A stretch of 25,284 nt of DNA, taken from CAUYUA01 sp963575675. GTDB lineage: Bacteria > Pseudomonadota > Alphaproteobacteria > Azospirillales > Azospirillaceae. Positions 7,489 through 15,870 of the stretch are shown in pieces. The notes beneath the pieces were generated by a model that saw nothing but the letters and a program-made list of their open reading frames with translations, did not search any database and was not told the DNA's origin. The position numbers were made by a program, and so were the translations under genes. The DNA lies in contig CAUYUA010000233.1 of assembly GCA_963575675.1 (NCBI GenBank), forward strand, positions 1-25,284, written 5' to 3'. How positions within the stretch are numbered: position 1 is the first letter of the stretch; each line of letters starts with the position of its first letter.

Positions 7489-8958
7489 ATGACTGTTGTT
7501 TTCGAGACTTTCTCTCGCGCCCTTGATCATCACACGCACGGGCGGTTGGCGGAAGCTGAGTGCCTCTATCTGGAGGCGCTGAGTCTCCAACCGACGTTGC
7601 ATCCGGCGCTTCATCTTTTGGGCGTGGCGGCGGCGCAAACCGGGAGGTCTCAGCGCGCAGTCGAGTTCATTCGCAAAGCGCTCGCTTTGAACGACTCAAT
7701 TCCGGATTATCATTCCAACCTGGGCGCGGCGTATCGCAGCCTTGGTCGACTTGATGAAGCGGCGGTCAGTCTGGAGCGCGCTCTGGCTCTTCGTCCGGAT
7801 TTTTGTGACGCTTTAAACAATCTCGGCGCCGTGTTGCACGACCTCGGTCGTTATGAAGAATCTATGCGTGTGTTTCAAGCCGCGTTACTGCGTCATCCGC
7901 GACATGTTCCGGCGTTGGTGGGGTTGGGCGCGGCGTTGCGGGCGCTTGGGCGGCTCGATTCGGCGTTGGGAATTTTGCGGCGCGCAACGGCGCTTGATCC
8001 GGATTGCGGCGAAGCTCATTGGGGGTTGGCCGCCACTTTGCTGGTGAGGGGCGATTTGGCGGCGGCGTGGCCGGAGTTCGATTGGCGTTGGCGTCGCCAT
8101 GCAGGGTTGTTTCGGCGTTCTTTCCCGCAGCCGCGTTGGAGTGGCGCGCCGTTGGATGGGCGGACAATTTTGCTTCATGCAGAGCAAGGTCGCGGCGACA
8201 CGATTCAATTCATCCGCTATGCGTCGCTTTTGCGGGCGAGGGGAGCCGGGCGGGTTCTGGCGTTATGTCAACCGGAGCTGACGGATATTCTGGCGCGGGT
8301 TGATGGAGTGGATCAGGTGATCGCCTATGACGCGCCATTGCCGCCGTTTGAGGTTCACGCCTCTTTGATGGACTTGCCGGGGGTGTTTGGAACTACGTTG
8401 GAGACCATTCCCGGTGTGGCGCCTTATCTTTCGGTTTCGCCGGAGCGGCGCGCGCGTTGGCGTCGGCGGCTTGAGGCTTTATCGGGAGATGAGTTGAAAG
8501 CGCGACGATGGGTGGGGTTGACGTGGGCGGGCGCGGCGGCGCATCAGAACGACCGGCATCGTTCGATCGCTCCGGCGCGTTTTGAGCCTTTGTTGGAGGG
8601 TTGGCCGGAGGTTGTCTTTTTCAGTCTTCAAGTGGGGGCGCGTCACGCGGAAGCGCGGGAGGCGGCGGGATTCCGTCGAGTGATTGATCCGACATTGGAG
8701 ATCGTTGATTTTCATGACGTCGCCGCTATTGTTGATCATATGGACCTGACGATTGCGGTGGATACGGCGACGGCTCATTTGGTGGGAGGTTTGGGGCGCC
8801 CGGGATGGGTTCTGTTGCCGTTTGCGCCGGATTGGCGTTGGTTGTTGGATCGAGCGGATAGTCCATGGTATCCGAGTCTTCGGTTGTGGCGTCAAGCTTC
8901 TCCTGGAGACTGGGATGGAGTGATTGATCAAATGCGGCGTTCGGTTTTGTTCTCTTGA
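7489..8958 (+). CDS. TPR protein with glycosyltransferase-9-like C-terminal domain
   Basis: This is a 489-residue protein. The first ~200 residues are about five 34-residue tetratricopeptide repeats, with units such as DYHSNLGAAYRSLGRLDEAA and DALNNLGAVLHDLGRYEESM. The C-terminal ~270 residues resemble GT-B / heptosyltransferase-like domains found behind TPRs in alphaproteobacteria. Motifs include LHAEQGRGDTIQFIRYASLL, WVGLTWAGAAAHQNDRHRSI and AVDTATAHLVGGLGRP, the last two lining the nucleotide-sugar site in relatives. Such proteins are often linked to flagellin or other protein glycosylation, but no flagellar gene lies nearby, so the acceptor is unknown. The start has a good site (GGGAGAGGG). 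Repeat B copy 2 lies 12 bp after the stop. Confidence 0.9.
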   Translation: MTVVFETFSRALDHHTHGRLAEAECLYLEALSLQPTLHPALHLLGVAAAQTGRSQRAVEFIRKALALNDSIPDYHSNLGAAYRSLGRLDEAAVSLERALALRPDFCDALNNLGAVLHDLGRYEESMRVFQAALLRHPRHVPALVGLGAALRALGRLDSALGILRRATALDPDCGEAHWGLAATLLVRGDLAAAWPEFDWRWRRHAGLFRRSFPQPRWSGAPLDGRTILLHAEQGRGDTIQFIRYASLLRARGAGRVLALCQPELTDILARVDGVDQVIAYDAPLPPFEVHASLMDLPGVFGTTLETIPGVAPYLSVSPERRARWRRRLEALSGDELKARRWVGLTWAGAAAHQNDRHRSIAPARFEPLLEGWPEVVFFSLQVGARHAEAREAAGFRRVIDPTLEIVDFHDVAAIVDHMDLTIAVDTATAHLVGGLGRPGWVLLPFAPDWRWLLDRADSPWYPSLRLWRQASPGDWDGVIDQMRRSVLFS

Positions 8959-8970
8959 TTTATGGGTTTA

Positions 8971-9058
8971 AATGAAAGGGGTCCAGGGACTGTGTTCCTG
9001 GTCGTGGGGGATCATAAGGGGGGCGCGATCGCCCCTCTTATTGCCGCAAGGCAAGCAT
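8971..9058 (+). repeat. Palindromic repeat family B, copy 2 (left arm of inverted pair)
   Basis: The order of parts is CCAGGGACTGTGTTCCTGG hairpin, spacer with GGGGGATCATAAGG, hairpin AAGGGG...CCCCTCTTAT, then a small GCCGCAAGGC hairpin. Positions 8971-9004 form a perfect 34-bp inverted repeat with 9195-9228. It directly follows the TPR/glycosyltransferase stop. Confidence 0.85.
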
Positions 9059-9091
9059 CCTCTGGAATTATTTGTCTTTAATAACTTAGTG

Positions 9092-9131
9092 CTTCAAGTC
9101 TTCAAATCTTCAAGTCTTTAAGCTTTCAAAC
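9092..9131 (+). repeat. Tandem octamer repeat (CTTCAAGT-like, five units)
   Basis: Five consecutive 8-bp units are CTTCAAGT, CTTCAAAT, CTTCAAGT, CTTTAAGC and TTTCAAAC. The array sits in the middle of the loop between the two inverted B repeats. There are no spacers, so it is not a CRISPR array. Confidence 0.8.
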
Positions 9132-9140
9132 GCTTCCAGT

Positions 9141-9228
9141 GGAGCGTCGCTTCGCGAATAAGGGGGGCTTTCGCTCCCCCCTTATGATCCCCGGCGACCA
9201 GGAACACAGTCCCTGGACCCCTTTCATT
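9141..9228 (-). repeat. Palindromic repeat family B, copy 3 (right arm of inverted pair)
   Basis: This is the reverse-complement orientation of copy 2. The core hairpin is AAGGGGGGCTTTCGCTCCCCCCTT (9160-9183), followed by the GGCGACCAGGAACACAGTCC arm. It lies about 100 bp upstream of the tRNA gene. Together with copy 2 it could fold the 258-bp interval into a large stem-loop. Confidence 0.85.
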
Positions 9229-9329
9229 GTTTTCTTATTTTTTTGCGGTTTTTTTTGGTGAATTCGGATGCGCAAGCAAAAGGAGCGCTTGACTTTCGAT
9301 AGAGTTCGTCTTAGCGTCCTCTCAGGATC

Positions 9330-9403
9330 GCGGGTGTAGCTCAATGGTAGAGCAGAAGCTTCCCAAGCTTACGACGAGGGTTCGATTCCCTTCACCCGCT
9401 CCA
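9330..9403 (+). tRNA. tRNA-Gly (anticodon CCC)
   Basis: The cloverleaf can be drawn. The acceptor stem is GCGGGTG/CACCCGC and the D stem GCTC/GAGC. The anticodon arm is GAAGC-TTCCCAA-GCTTA, with one mismatched closing pair. The T arm is GAGGG-TTCGATT-CCCTT, with discriminator T and an encoded CCA end. Anticodon CCC reads GGG codons. No tRNA-adjacent integrase is present. Confidence 0.95.
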
Positions 9404-9526
9404 TGTGTCCGTCTTCACGATGTCATGTGGTTCGGTAGTTCTTTTGTGAATTCCTAAGTGGTCAATTATGATTGTCCGCTTTTTTTTTGTTCGTCCTGCC
9501 TTATAGTTTTTTCCGCGCGGTCGACC

Positions 9527-9554
9527 AAAAAAGGCTGGCCGGACGATGTCCGGC
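9527..9554 (-). terminator. Rho-independent terminator of the small Gly/Ser/Ala-rich gene
   Basis: The stem is GCCGGAC (9538-9544) with loop GAT and GTCCGGC (9548-9554). Read on the minus strand it is followed within a few bases by a run of six T (9532-9527). It sits 20 bp downstream of the stop codon at 9575-9577. Confidence 0.7.
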
Positions 9555-9574
9555 TGCCGTGCTTTTTCTAAAGA

Positions 9575-9892
9575 TCAGACGGAAACGTCGACAATGGCGC
9601 CGAGCGTGCTTGCTCCGGCGCCTGGGCCTGAACCAGCGTCCGACGGCAGAGAGGCAAGGCTGGAGCCGACATCAACGCCGATGGATGCGTCTCCCGAACC
9701 CATGGAGCTTGCTCCGGCGCCTGGGCCGCCGTCGCTCAAGCTGACGGTTGCGCCTGCCTCGGGCTCCATCGTGCCGTTTGAGCCTCCGACGCTTGATATG
9801 GAGGGCGGCATGCCTGCGTCCATTCCCGACTGGGGTTGGTAGGTCGAAAACGAGGCCGGGCTCGGATTGTTGATGTAGAGCGAAATTTCCAT
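9575..9892 (-). CDS. Small Gly/Ser/Ala-rich protein with a 33-residue internal repeat
   Basis: I do not recognise this 105-residue protein. I start it at the ATG 9892-9890 because AGGAG lies 9 bases upstream. The frame stays open farther upstream, but that part is not convincing. The N-terminus MEISLYINNPSPASF is followed by a low-complexity Gly/Ser/Ala/Asp-rich tail ending VDVSV. Two segments, GGPGAGASSMGS and GSGPGAGASTLG, are encoded by a 21-bp exact direct repeat (9608-9628 and 9707-9727) exactly 99 bp, or 33 codons, apart. There are no cysteines, no membrane segment and no signal peptide. The good ribosome site and its own terminator support a real gene. Secreted, glue-like or peptide-precursor roles are possible, but nothing fixes one. 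Confidence 0.55.
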   Translation of the reverse strand: MEISLYINNPSPASFSTYQPQSGMDAGMPPSISSVGGSNGTMEPEAGATVSLSDGGPGAGASSMGSGDASIGVDVGSSLASLPSDAGSGPGAGASTLGAIVDVSV

Positions 9893-10670
9893 TGTTGTGT
9901 CTCCTGCTCTTTTTTTGATCTGAGTGTTTTTTTGAGTTTGATCCGCCGTTTGCTCGGCGTTGGGAGATTTCTTGACGTCAGCCGGGAGCGGCGTGGGACC
10001 GGCGTTCAAACCGTTTACTCTTTGGCGTTCTTCCACCTCTTGATGACGTGACGAAGCTCCGATGAATCGGAATGCGCCGCTGAAAATGATTCGTCGGCGC
10101 GGTTGCTTGGCGACAGTGTGTGGAGCGTTTTTGAAGCAAAATGTGTTTGTCGAAGCCGTTCATAACCGACGCCGTTTCGGTGAAAAAGATTCGTCGCCAC
10201 AAAATGTCGTCGCGCCCAAAAAGGCAGACACAATATAAGCGAGGCATCGGATCAAACCACAAAGACAAGGCATGTGTTCATCAGGGGGGGTATGTAGCAA
10301 TTTTGCAACAAAACCTCCAGCATGAAACAAATTATAGCCTATCATACATTAAAGAAAAAAGAATAGAATTTTTTATAATTTTATCGGCGTGGGTTGAGGA
10401 TATAAGAGCCTCTTTAACGACCGTTGGAGCAAAAGAGTCTTCAGTCTAAAGAGTGAGAAGCCGTGAGAAAATATAGGCAAGGCTTCGATTTTGTTTTTTG
10501 TGCGGTCTTTCTTTGTCAACCGATCTGTATGAAGGATCGTCGCGATATCCAATCCTCTGTTTTACCGTTAATTTCAAACATTCATGATAAATTGCTTTCT
10601 TTTATAGAATGCTGTTGCCAATGGCGTTCGATTTGGGATACAGGATAAAAAGGCCGATTTTGAGGGGAGT
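9893..10670. other. Long intergenic region without a convincing gene
   Basis: About 780 bases include AT-rich stretches (notably 10290-10400). Two short open frames on the plus strand (10141-10449, 10463-10648) lack ribosome sites and resemble nothing. Both flanking genes point away from this region, so their promoters should lie here, but I cannot place them confidently. Confidence 0.5.
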
Positions 10671-11846
10671 ATGTTTCACATGACCGGGGAGAGCACGGGA
10701 CCGACAAAGAAAGCTACGGGGTGGGTGACGCTGTTTGGATCGCTTATCGTCGCCATTCTTGCGGCGACCGGGGTTGCGGCCATTTCGTTCGGATACACGG
10801 ACTCTTCGCGCTTGAAAGTGCTGGGGGCCAAGTTGAGCGAAATCGCCGCAGACGTCGGGACGTCGGCGACCGGATATGTTCATGCGCTTCTTGGCGGCGG
10901 CGTCGGCGACGATGGTAAAATCGAGCCGGTGGAGGTTGTTAAGCTGACGGGGCCGGGAAAACCTGTGCTGGCTCGTGATTTGCCCGAAGCCGTGCGCGCG
11001 CCCTATCAAGGAGAGCGGAAATTCGACGCCGTTCTCGCGGATTTGCGTCGGCGTCCGGCCTTCGACCTCACGGACCGCACTTTGTCGCTTGTTGCCGTTG
11101 GCGCTGAAACGGGCTCCGTCACCCTTTATTTCTCGGAATTGGCTCTGAACAAAGGCTCTAAGATCGCAATCGGCGATAGAAATGTTCGGATTATCGTCAA
11201 GGAGTTGATCGCCAACGGCGGCGGCGTCATTTCGTTTGAAGAGAATCCTGCAATTCCGCCTTTGTCGTCTCCTGTCAATGGGCAGCCCGGCGTTTCCGGT
11301 CCTTCGGGGCGTTCGTCGGGGTCTTTGGAATTGGTGGTTTTGGGCCATGTGCGTGGGCAATTGCCCGTGGTGTTGAATGGTCTGCCCGGCGGGGCAGGGG
11401 GAGCGGGCGGCAAAGGCGTCGCAGGGGAGCCTGGGGAAGCCGGGCAATCGGGCTCTGATTCATTGTTCTCTTGCACTCGTCCTGTCGGCAACGGCGGCCC
11501 CGGCGGCGCCGGTATGTCGGGCGCCCTCGGCGGGCGCGGCGGCGACGGCGGCGGCGGCGGAAATCTCCAACTCATTTACCTTGGCTCGAATCTGATACCG
11601 CGCTCCGCCATTCAATTTACTGCCGCAGGCGGCGAACCCGGCGTTGGCGGCCCCGGCGGCCCCGGCGGTGACGGCGGCCCCGGCGGCAGTCGTGGTTGGC
11701 AGACTTTCTATTGCCGTGGCGGCGTCGATGGCGCGGCCGGCGCGCAAGGCCCGGTCGGCCCAAATGGGGCGCCTGGATCGCGTGGGCCCAGCGGCATGTT
11801 GAAGCAAATACCTCTGCCGCGCGATCAAATTCTGGGCCTGTTTTAA
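10671..11846 (+). CDS. Membrane-anchored collagen-like (Gly-X-Y) protein
   Basis: This 391-residue protein has a short cytoplasmic tail and one N-terminal membrane segment (~residues 18-40, VTLFGSLIVAILAATGVAAI). A globular, probably periplasmic, region follows (~45-210). It includes TLSLVAVGAETGSVTLYFSE and NVRIIVKELIANGGG, suggesting a beta-rich fold. From ~205 onward Gly-rich collagen-like blocks (GLPGGAGGAGGKGVAGEPGE; GGPGGPGGDGGPGG; GPVGPNGAPGSRGPSG) alternate with short non-repetitive beta-like strands. Two Cys-containing inserts (FSCTRPVG, FYCRGGVDG) could form a disulphide. The ATG follows GAGGGGAG, a strong site. The Gly blocks are much richer in GC than the flanks. The function is unknown; adhesin-like or surface-structural roles are guesses. 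Confidence 0.8.
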   Translation: MFHMTGESTGPTKKATGWVTLFGSLIVAILAATGVAAISFGYTDSSRLKVLGAKLSEIAADVGTSATGYVHALLGGGVGDDGKIEPVEVVKLTGPGKPVLARDLPEAVRAPYQGERKFDAVLADLRRRPAFDLTDRTLSLVAVGAETGSVTLYFSELALNKGSKIAIGDRNVRIIVKELIANGGGVISFEENPAIPPLSSPVNGQPGVSGPSGRSSGSLELVVLGHVRGQLPVVLNGLPGGAGGAGGKGVAGEPGEAGQSGSDSLFSCTRPVGNGGPGGAGMSGALGGRGGDGGGGGNLQLIYLGSNLIPRSAIQFTAAGGEPGVGGPGGPGGDGGPGGSRGWQTFYCRGGVDGAAGAQGPVGPNGAPGSRGPSGMLKQIPLPRDQILGLF

Positions 11847-12260
11847 TCGAAGAAAATGGGTCTTCCATTGGAGTGCGGGGAGAGGTTGTTCTGAAGCGGG
11901 TTGTTTCGCGGCGATTGTCCAACCTTAATTTGACGCGCAATCTTAATTTGGCGCTCCAATCTTCGTTTGGAGCGCGGATAACGAAACGCGGACGTTTCCG
12001 GCCTTGATGATGTAAGCGTTCGCGTTTAGTCTGCTTTGCCGCCAATCTTTCATTAAAGATCGTCGATCTTTTGTTGAAAGGCCGACCATAAAGGCGTCCG
12101 CAATCGTGAAGCGATCGCGACGAGAGCAAAATGGGAGCAACGTTTTGTCGTCTTGAACGTAAGTCTTCAGGGAAACACCAATCCTGAACATCTTCGCGCG
12201 CCGAAGGGAGCCTTCTCTGCGGCGTTGAAATGATTCCTATGAAGAGCGAGAGGATGCGGC
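11847..12260. other. Intergenic region upstream of the SNF2 helicase
   Basis: About 414 bases have no supported gene. A near-direct repeat (CTTAATTTGACGC / CTTAATTTGGCGC) lies at about 11926-11953. A perfect 9-bp stem hairpin, GCGCTCCAA/TTGGAGCGC with a 7-base loop, is at 11951-11975 and has no T-run. Confidence 0.5.
11951..11975. repeat. Perfect 9-bp hairpin in the region upstream of the helicase
   Basis: GCGCTCCAA (11951-11959) and TTGGAGCGC (11967-11975) pair perfectly around a 7-base loop. No T-tract follows on either strand, so it is not a typical terminator. It could be an operator or RNA structure. Confidence 0.5.
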
Positions 12261-15200
12261 ATGGCGGCGCCTCGAAACATCGAGCGGACGCAGTTTGCCG
12301 AGGAAGACTTGGCCGGACTCTTTAAGGCCGATGTCCTCACCAACGGCCGATCTTTAGTCAAACGCGGCGCTGTGGCTGTGCATAAAAGCGGAGCGCCAGA
12401 TCATATTCGCGCAACGGTGGTTGATGGCGGAACGCGCCATCAAGTCGATTTTGCGTTCCAAGGCGGCGGCGTCAAGAGCGTAAATTCTTGCTCGTCGGTG
12501 TGCTCTTGTCGCGCTTCGTTCTGTGCGCACGCCGCCGCCGCTGTTTTGATGAAGGTCGACGCGGACCGAGAGCGTTCCACAACAACAGCAGCGATGGCGA
12601 CTCAAAGCGCAGTCCAAGCTTCCGTTCAAGGCGGCGGCGCGGTCAAGAAAGCGGCGCAAGTCGGGATGTTCCCAGCCGGGACGCCCAAAGCCGGATCCCA
12701 AGGAGATTTTTTAGCTCTGTTGCCCCCCAGAACCGCCAAAGGCGAAGAGCGGCGCTCTATCGCCTACAGTATCGAGCCGGCGGATCGTTCCGGCGCGCTG
12801 CTGGTTCGCGTGTGGACCGAGATGGCGTCCTTGGACGGCCATAGTCGTCGTGAAGCCTCTTCTCCCAAACAAGCCGCCGACACCGCTCCATTAGGCCCCG
12901 ACGGCGACCTCGATCGCTCGATCTGTCTTAGTCTTGGTCATCAAAGAGCCCAGACCGTGACGATTCCGCTGGATCACTCGCCATTGGCCGATCGTCTGTT
13001 GCGGCAATTGGTGCGAAGCGGGCGTTGTCGGTGGAACGTCAATGGTCCGGCGCTCCACGAAGGCCCGGCTCGGCGAGTTATGGTCTCGCGAATCGATCAT
13101 TCAGAGCTGGTGCGCTTTCTAAATCTGCCGCGACACATCGAGATCGTTGAAAGCGCTCCGCCTTGGTATGTCAACAGGCTCAGCGGCGAGGCGGGGCGCG
13201 CCGTTTATGACGAATCCAACAAAGAAGCGTCTTCTTCTCCACCACCACCACCACCACCTCCTCCGCCGCCGCCGTCGCGGGCTCAAGTTGCTTCGATCAT
13301 CGATCGAATGGTGATGGGCGGAACAGGAGCGATTCTTGAAATCGCGCCGAAAGCCGTGCTCACCGCCGTGTCTGGCCGTATGGAAACCACCAGCAGCGGA
13401 GGAATGTTTTCGGTCGTTCCTCATGGGCGCGGCAAAGGAAAAGCGGGTTCGTCCTCTCTGTTGCCTGCGTTGTTGTTGCAGTTCGATTATGACGGACGCA
13501 CCATCGCCGAAGACGAACAAGGTCAATTTGTGCGTGGCGACGACGTCGACGAGCAGACTTTCTATCGACGCGATCGCGCCGTGGAAGAAGAGTTCTCCTC
13601 GGTTTTGCTGGAGCATGGGTTGTCAGCGATTCGACTTACTGTCGATGGCGGTCGAACCGTTCGTCGCGGCTACGCCTTTCGCTCCGGACGCGAGCGCGAG
13701 CTGTGGCCGTTGTTTCTTGCTTCGGGCGCCGAATCGTTGCGCGAGAGCGGGTGGAAGGTCGAAATCGATGAATCCATGCAAGTGCGGGTCATCGATGTTC
13801 CCGATGATTGGGACGTCACTCTGGATGAAGAAGACAGCGGTTGGTTTTCTTTAGATGTCGGCATCGAGGTTGAGGGGGCGCGTCATCCCTTGCTGCCGAT
13901 TCTGATCGGAATCATCGAACGCGGTGGGTTGGAGGTTGCGCGAACCGTTGACGGGAAAATTATGGCTCCTCTGACCGATGGGCGGGTGCTGATGTTGCCC
14001 ACCGATCGTGTTTCAAAGTTTTTGGCGACCATCGAAGAAATGTTGGTGGGGCGCGCTCTGGCCTCCGACGGCAAGCTGACATTGCCCACCGCCGAGGTGT
14101 GCTCGTTGGCGGACCTCGAAGCGATCGTCGGAGCGCGTTGGCAAGGCGGCGAGCGTTTGCGTGATTTGGCGCGGCGACTTGAGGCGGGGGAGCTTCCGCC
14201 CGACGTCGAACCGCCGCCGAACTTTAAAGCCATGTTGCGGCCTTATCAGCGCGAGGGCTTGAGTTGGCTTCAATTCCTGCGGGCTCATGATATGGCGGGG
14301 ATTTTGGCCGACGACATGGGATTGGGAAAAACCGCGCAGACGTTGGCGCATATCGCGTTTGAAAAACATCACGGGCGGATGACGCGACCATGCTTGATTG
14401 TGGTGCCGACGAGTTTAGTGCCCAACTGGTCGGCGGAAACCGCTCGATTCGTCACCAACCTTCGCGTGGTGGTGTTGCATGGCTTGGATCGACACGGTCG
14501 TCGCAATGAGGCTCTTAGCGCGGATTTGGTGATCACCACCTACGCAATTCTCGTGCGCGACATCGAGTTTCTGGCTCCGATTTCGTGGCACATGGTGGTG
14601 TTGGATGAAGCGCAGGCCATTAAGAATCCTTTGGCCAAAGCCACGCGCGCGGCGTGTCGTCTGAAGGCTCTGCATCGTTTGTGTTTATCGGGAACGCCTA
14701 TCGAGAATCACTTGGGTGAGGTCTGGTCGCAATTTGCGTTCTTAATGCCGGGGTTGTTGGGTGATCATCGCACATTCACCACGCGCTTTCGCACGCCCAT
14801 TGAGAAACACGGCAATGAAGAGCGTCGCTCTGTGTTGGCGCGGCGGTTGCGACCGTTTTTACTGCGTCGGACAAAATCTGAAGTCGCCACTGAGCTTCCT
14901 CCGAAGACTGAGATTATTCACCGGATTGAACTTGCTTCGGACCAGCGTGATTTGTACGAAACAATTCGCCTTTCCATGCATGAGCGGGTGCGTGATGAAA
15001 TTGCTCGCATGGGGTTGGCGCGAAGTCGAATCGTGGTGTTGGATGCGCTCTTGAAGCTGCGGCAGGCTTGTTGCGATCCGCGTTTGGTTAAATTGGAGTC
15101 TGCTCGGCGCGTTCGCGGAAGCGGTAAGTTGGAAGCTCTGATGGCCATGTTGATTGAAATGGTTGAGGAGGGGCGTCGCATCCTGATTTTCTCGCAGTTT

Positions 15201-15680
15201 ACTTCTATGTTGGACCTTATCAAGGAGGCGTTGGCGCCCACCGGCATTTCCTACGCCGAGTTGCGAGGCGACACCAGTGATCGTGAGACGCCTGTGCGGC
15301 GTTTTCAAGCGGGTGAAATGCCTCTATTTTTGATTAGTTTGAAAGCTGGCGGGCGAGGTTTGAACCTCACTGCGGCTGACACGGTGATTCACTATGACCC
15401 ATGGTGGAATCCGGCGATTGAAGATCAAGCGACGGATCGCGCTCATCGCATTGGGCAGGATAAAGCGGTGTTCGTGTATAAGTTGATTGCCGCTGGAACA
15501 GTCGAAGAGAGAATTATCGAGTTGCAAGAACGAAAAGGGTCTTTGGCTGAAGCTATGCTGAATGAGAACGCTGTTTTGGGAGCGTTGGACGATGCTGATA
15601 TTGATTATTTGTTCGACGCTAAAGCTGTGGCGCCGGAAGAGGTCGGCAAACAAAAGCGCGCTGGAGCCGGGAAGAAATAA
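12261..15680 (+). CDS. SNF2-family ATP-dependent helicase with SWIM zinc finger
   Basis: This large 1139-residue enzyme remodels DNA-protein contacts using ATP. The SWIM zinc motif is at residues 81-90 (CSCRASFCAH, CxCx4CxH). A 13-residue-scale polyproline tract at about 326-338 is encoded by CCA/CCT/CCG runs. The ATPase core shows motif I GILADDMGLGKTAQT (~680), motif II VVLDEAQAIKNP (~780), motif III LCLSGTPIENHLGE and the C-terminal lobe motifs FLISLKAGGRGLNLTAADTV and DRAHRIGQDKAVFVYKL (~1057). The C-terminus is basic. This is the typical bacterial SWIM-SNF2 arrangement (RapA/HepA superfamily at a distance). The start at 12261 has GAGAGGA upstream. It appears monocistronic, followed by repeat A2. 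Confidence 0.93.
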   Translation: MAAPRNIERTQFAEEDLAGLFKADVLTNGRSLVKRGAVAVHKSGAPDHIRATVVDGGTRHQVDFAFQGGGVKSVNSCSSVCSCRASFCAHAAAAVLMKVDADRERSTTTAAMATQSAVQASVQGGGAVKKAAQVGMFPAGTPKAGSQGDFLALLPPRTAKGEERRSIAYSIEPADRSGALLVRVWTEMASLDGHSRREASSPKQAADTAPLGPDGDLDRSICLSLGHQRAQTVTIPLDHSPLADRLLRQLVRSGRCRWNVNGPALHEGPARRVMVSRIDHSELVRFLNLPRHIEIVESAPPWYVNRLSGEAGRAVYDESNKEASSSPPPPPPPPPPPPSRAQVASIIDRMVMGGTGAILEIAPKAVLTAVSGRMETTSSGGMFSVVPHGRGKGKAGSSSLLPALLLQFDYDGRTIAEDEQGQFVRGDDVDEQTFYRRDRAVEEEFSSVLLEHGLSAIRLTVDGGRTVRRGYAFRSGRERELWPLFLASGAESLRESGWKVEIDESMQVRVIDVPDDWDVTLDEEDSGWFSLDVGIEVEGARHPLLPILIGIIERGGLEVARTVDGKIMAPLTDGRVLMLPTDRVSKFLATIEEMLVGRALASDGKLTLPTAEVCSLADLEAIVGARWQGGERLRDLARRLEAGELPPDVEPPPNFKAMLRPYQREGLSWLQFLRAHDMAGILADDMGLGKTAQTLAHIAFEKHHGRMTRPCLIVVPTSLVPNWSAETARFVTNLRVVVLHGLDRHGRRNEALSADLVITTYAILVRDIEFLAPISWHMVVLDEAQAIKNPLAKATRAACRLKALHRLCLSGTPIENHLGEVWSQFAFLMPGLLGDHRTFTTRFRTPIEKHGNEERRSVLARRLRPFLLRRTKSEVATELPPKTEIIHRIELASDQRDLYETIRLSMHERVRDEIARMGLARSRIVVLDALLKLRQACCDPRLVKLESARRVRGSGKLEALMAMLIEMVEEGRRILIFSQFTSMLDLIKEALAPTGISYAELRGDTSDRETPVRRFQAGEMPLFLISLKAGGRGLNLTAADTVIHYDPWWNPAIEDQATDRAHRIGQDKAVFVYKLIAAGTVEERIIELQERKGSLAEAMLNENAVLGALDDADIDYLFDAKAVAPEEVGKQKRAGAGKK

Positions 15681-15734
15681 GGACTTGCGGCTTCATCAGA
15701 TTAAAAAGGTCCTCGCGCCTTTGGTTGTGACAAT

Positions 15735-15799
15735 CTCCAAGTTATGGTTTCCAAAGGCCTTCCGGCCTTTGGCGGGTCCAGGGCAGAGCCCTGGCCTTT
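15735..15799 (+). repeat. Palindromic intergenic repeat, family A, copy 2
   Basis: It is 62/65 identical to 1805-1869 and has the same double hairpin (CCAAAGGCC..GGCCTTTGG, CCAGGGC..GCCCTGG). It is 54 bp past the helicase stop and is followed by a pyrimidine-rich tract, so it may terminate the helicase transcript. Confidence 0.85.
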
Positions 15800-15870
15800 C
15801 TCCTTTCTTCTCTATCTCTATCTCTATTTCTCTCTTTATTTCTCTCTTTATTTCTATCTCTTCTCTTTTT
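15797..15870 (+). repeat. Polypyrimidine tract with short tandem repeats
   Basis: More than 70 bases are almost purely C/T on the plus strand. They include several CTATCT hexamers and two copies of TCTCTCTTTATT. It lies directly after repeat A2. Confidence 0.8.

Noticed and set aside
9092..9131. Tandem octamers considered as a CRISPR array
   Set aside because: Units are 8 bp with no spacers; no cas genes lie in the window.
10141..10449. 102-codon plus-strand open frame in the long intergenic region
   Set aside because: It has no ribosome site, a composition unlike a folded protein and no recognisable motif; a random open frame in AT-rich DNA is likelier.
10463..10648. 61-codon frame starting at GTG
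   Set aside because: It has a weak start context and no recognisable domain.
13236..13277. CCACCACCACC-type run considered as a non-coding microsatellite or frameshift site
   Set aside because: It reads through as an in-frame polyproline linker of the helicase, with conserved domains intact on both sides.
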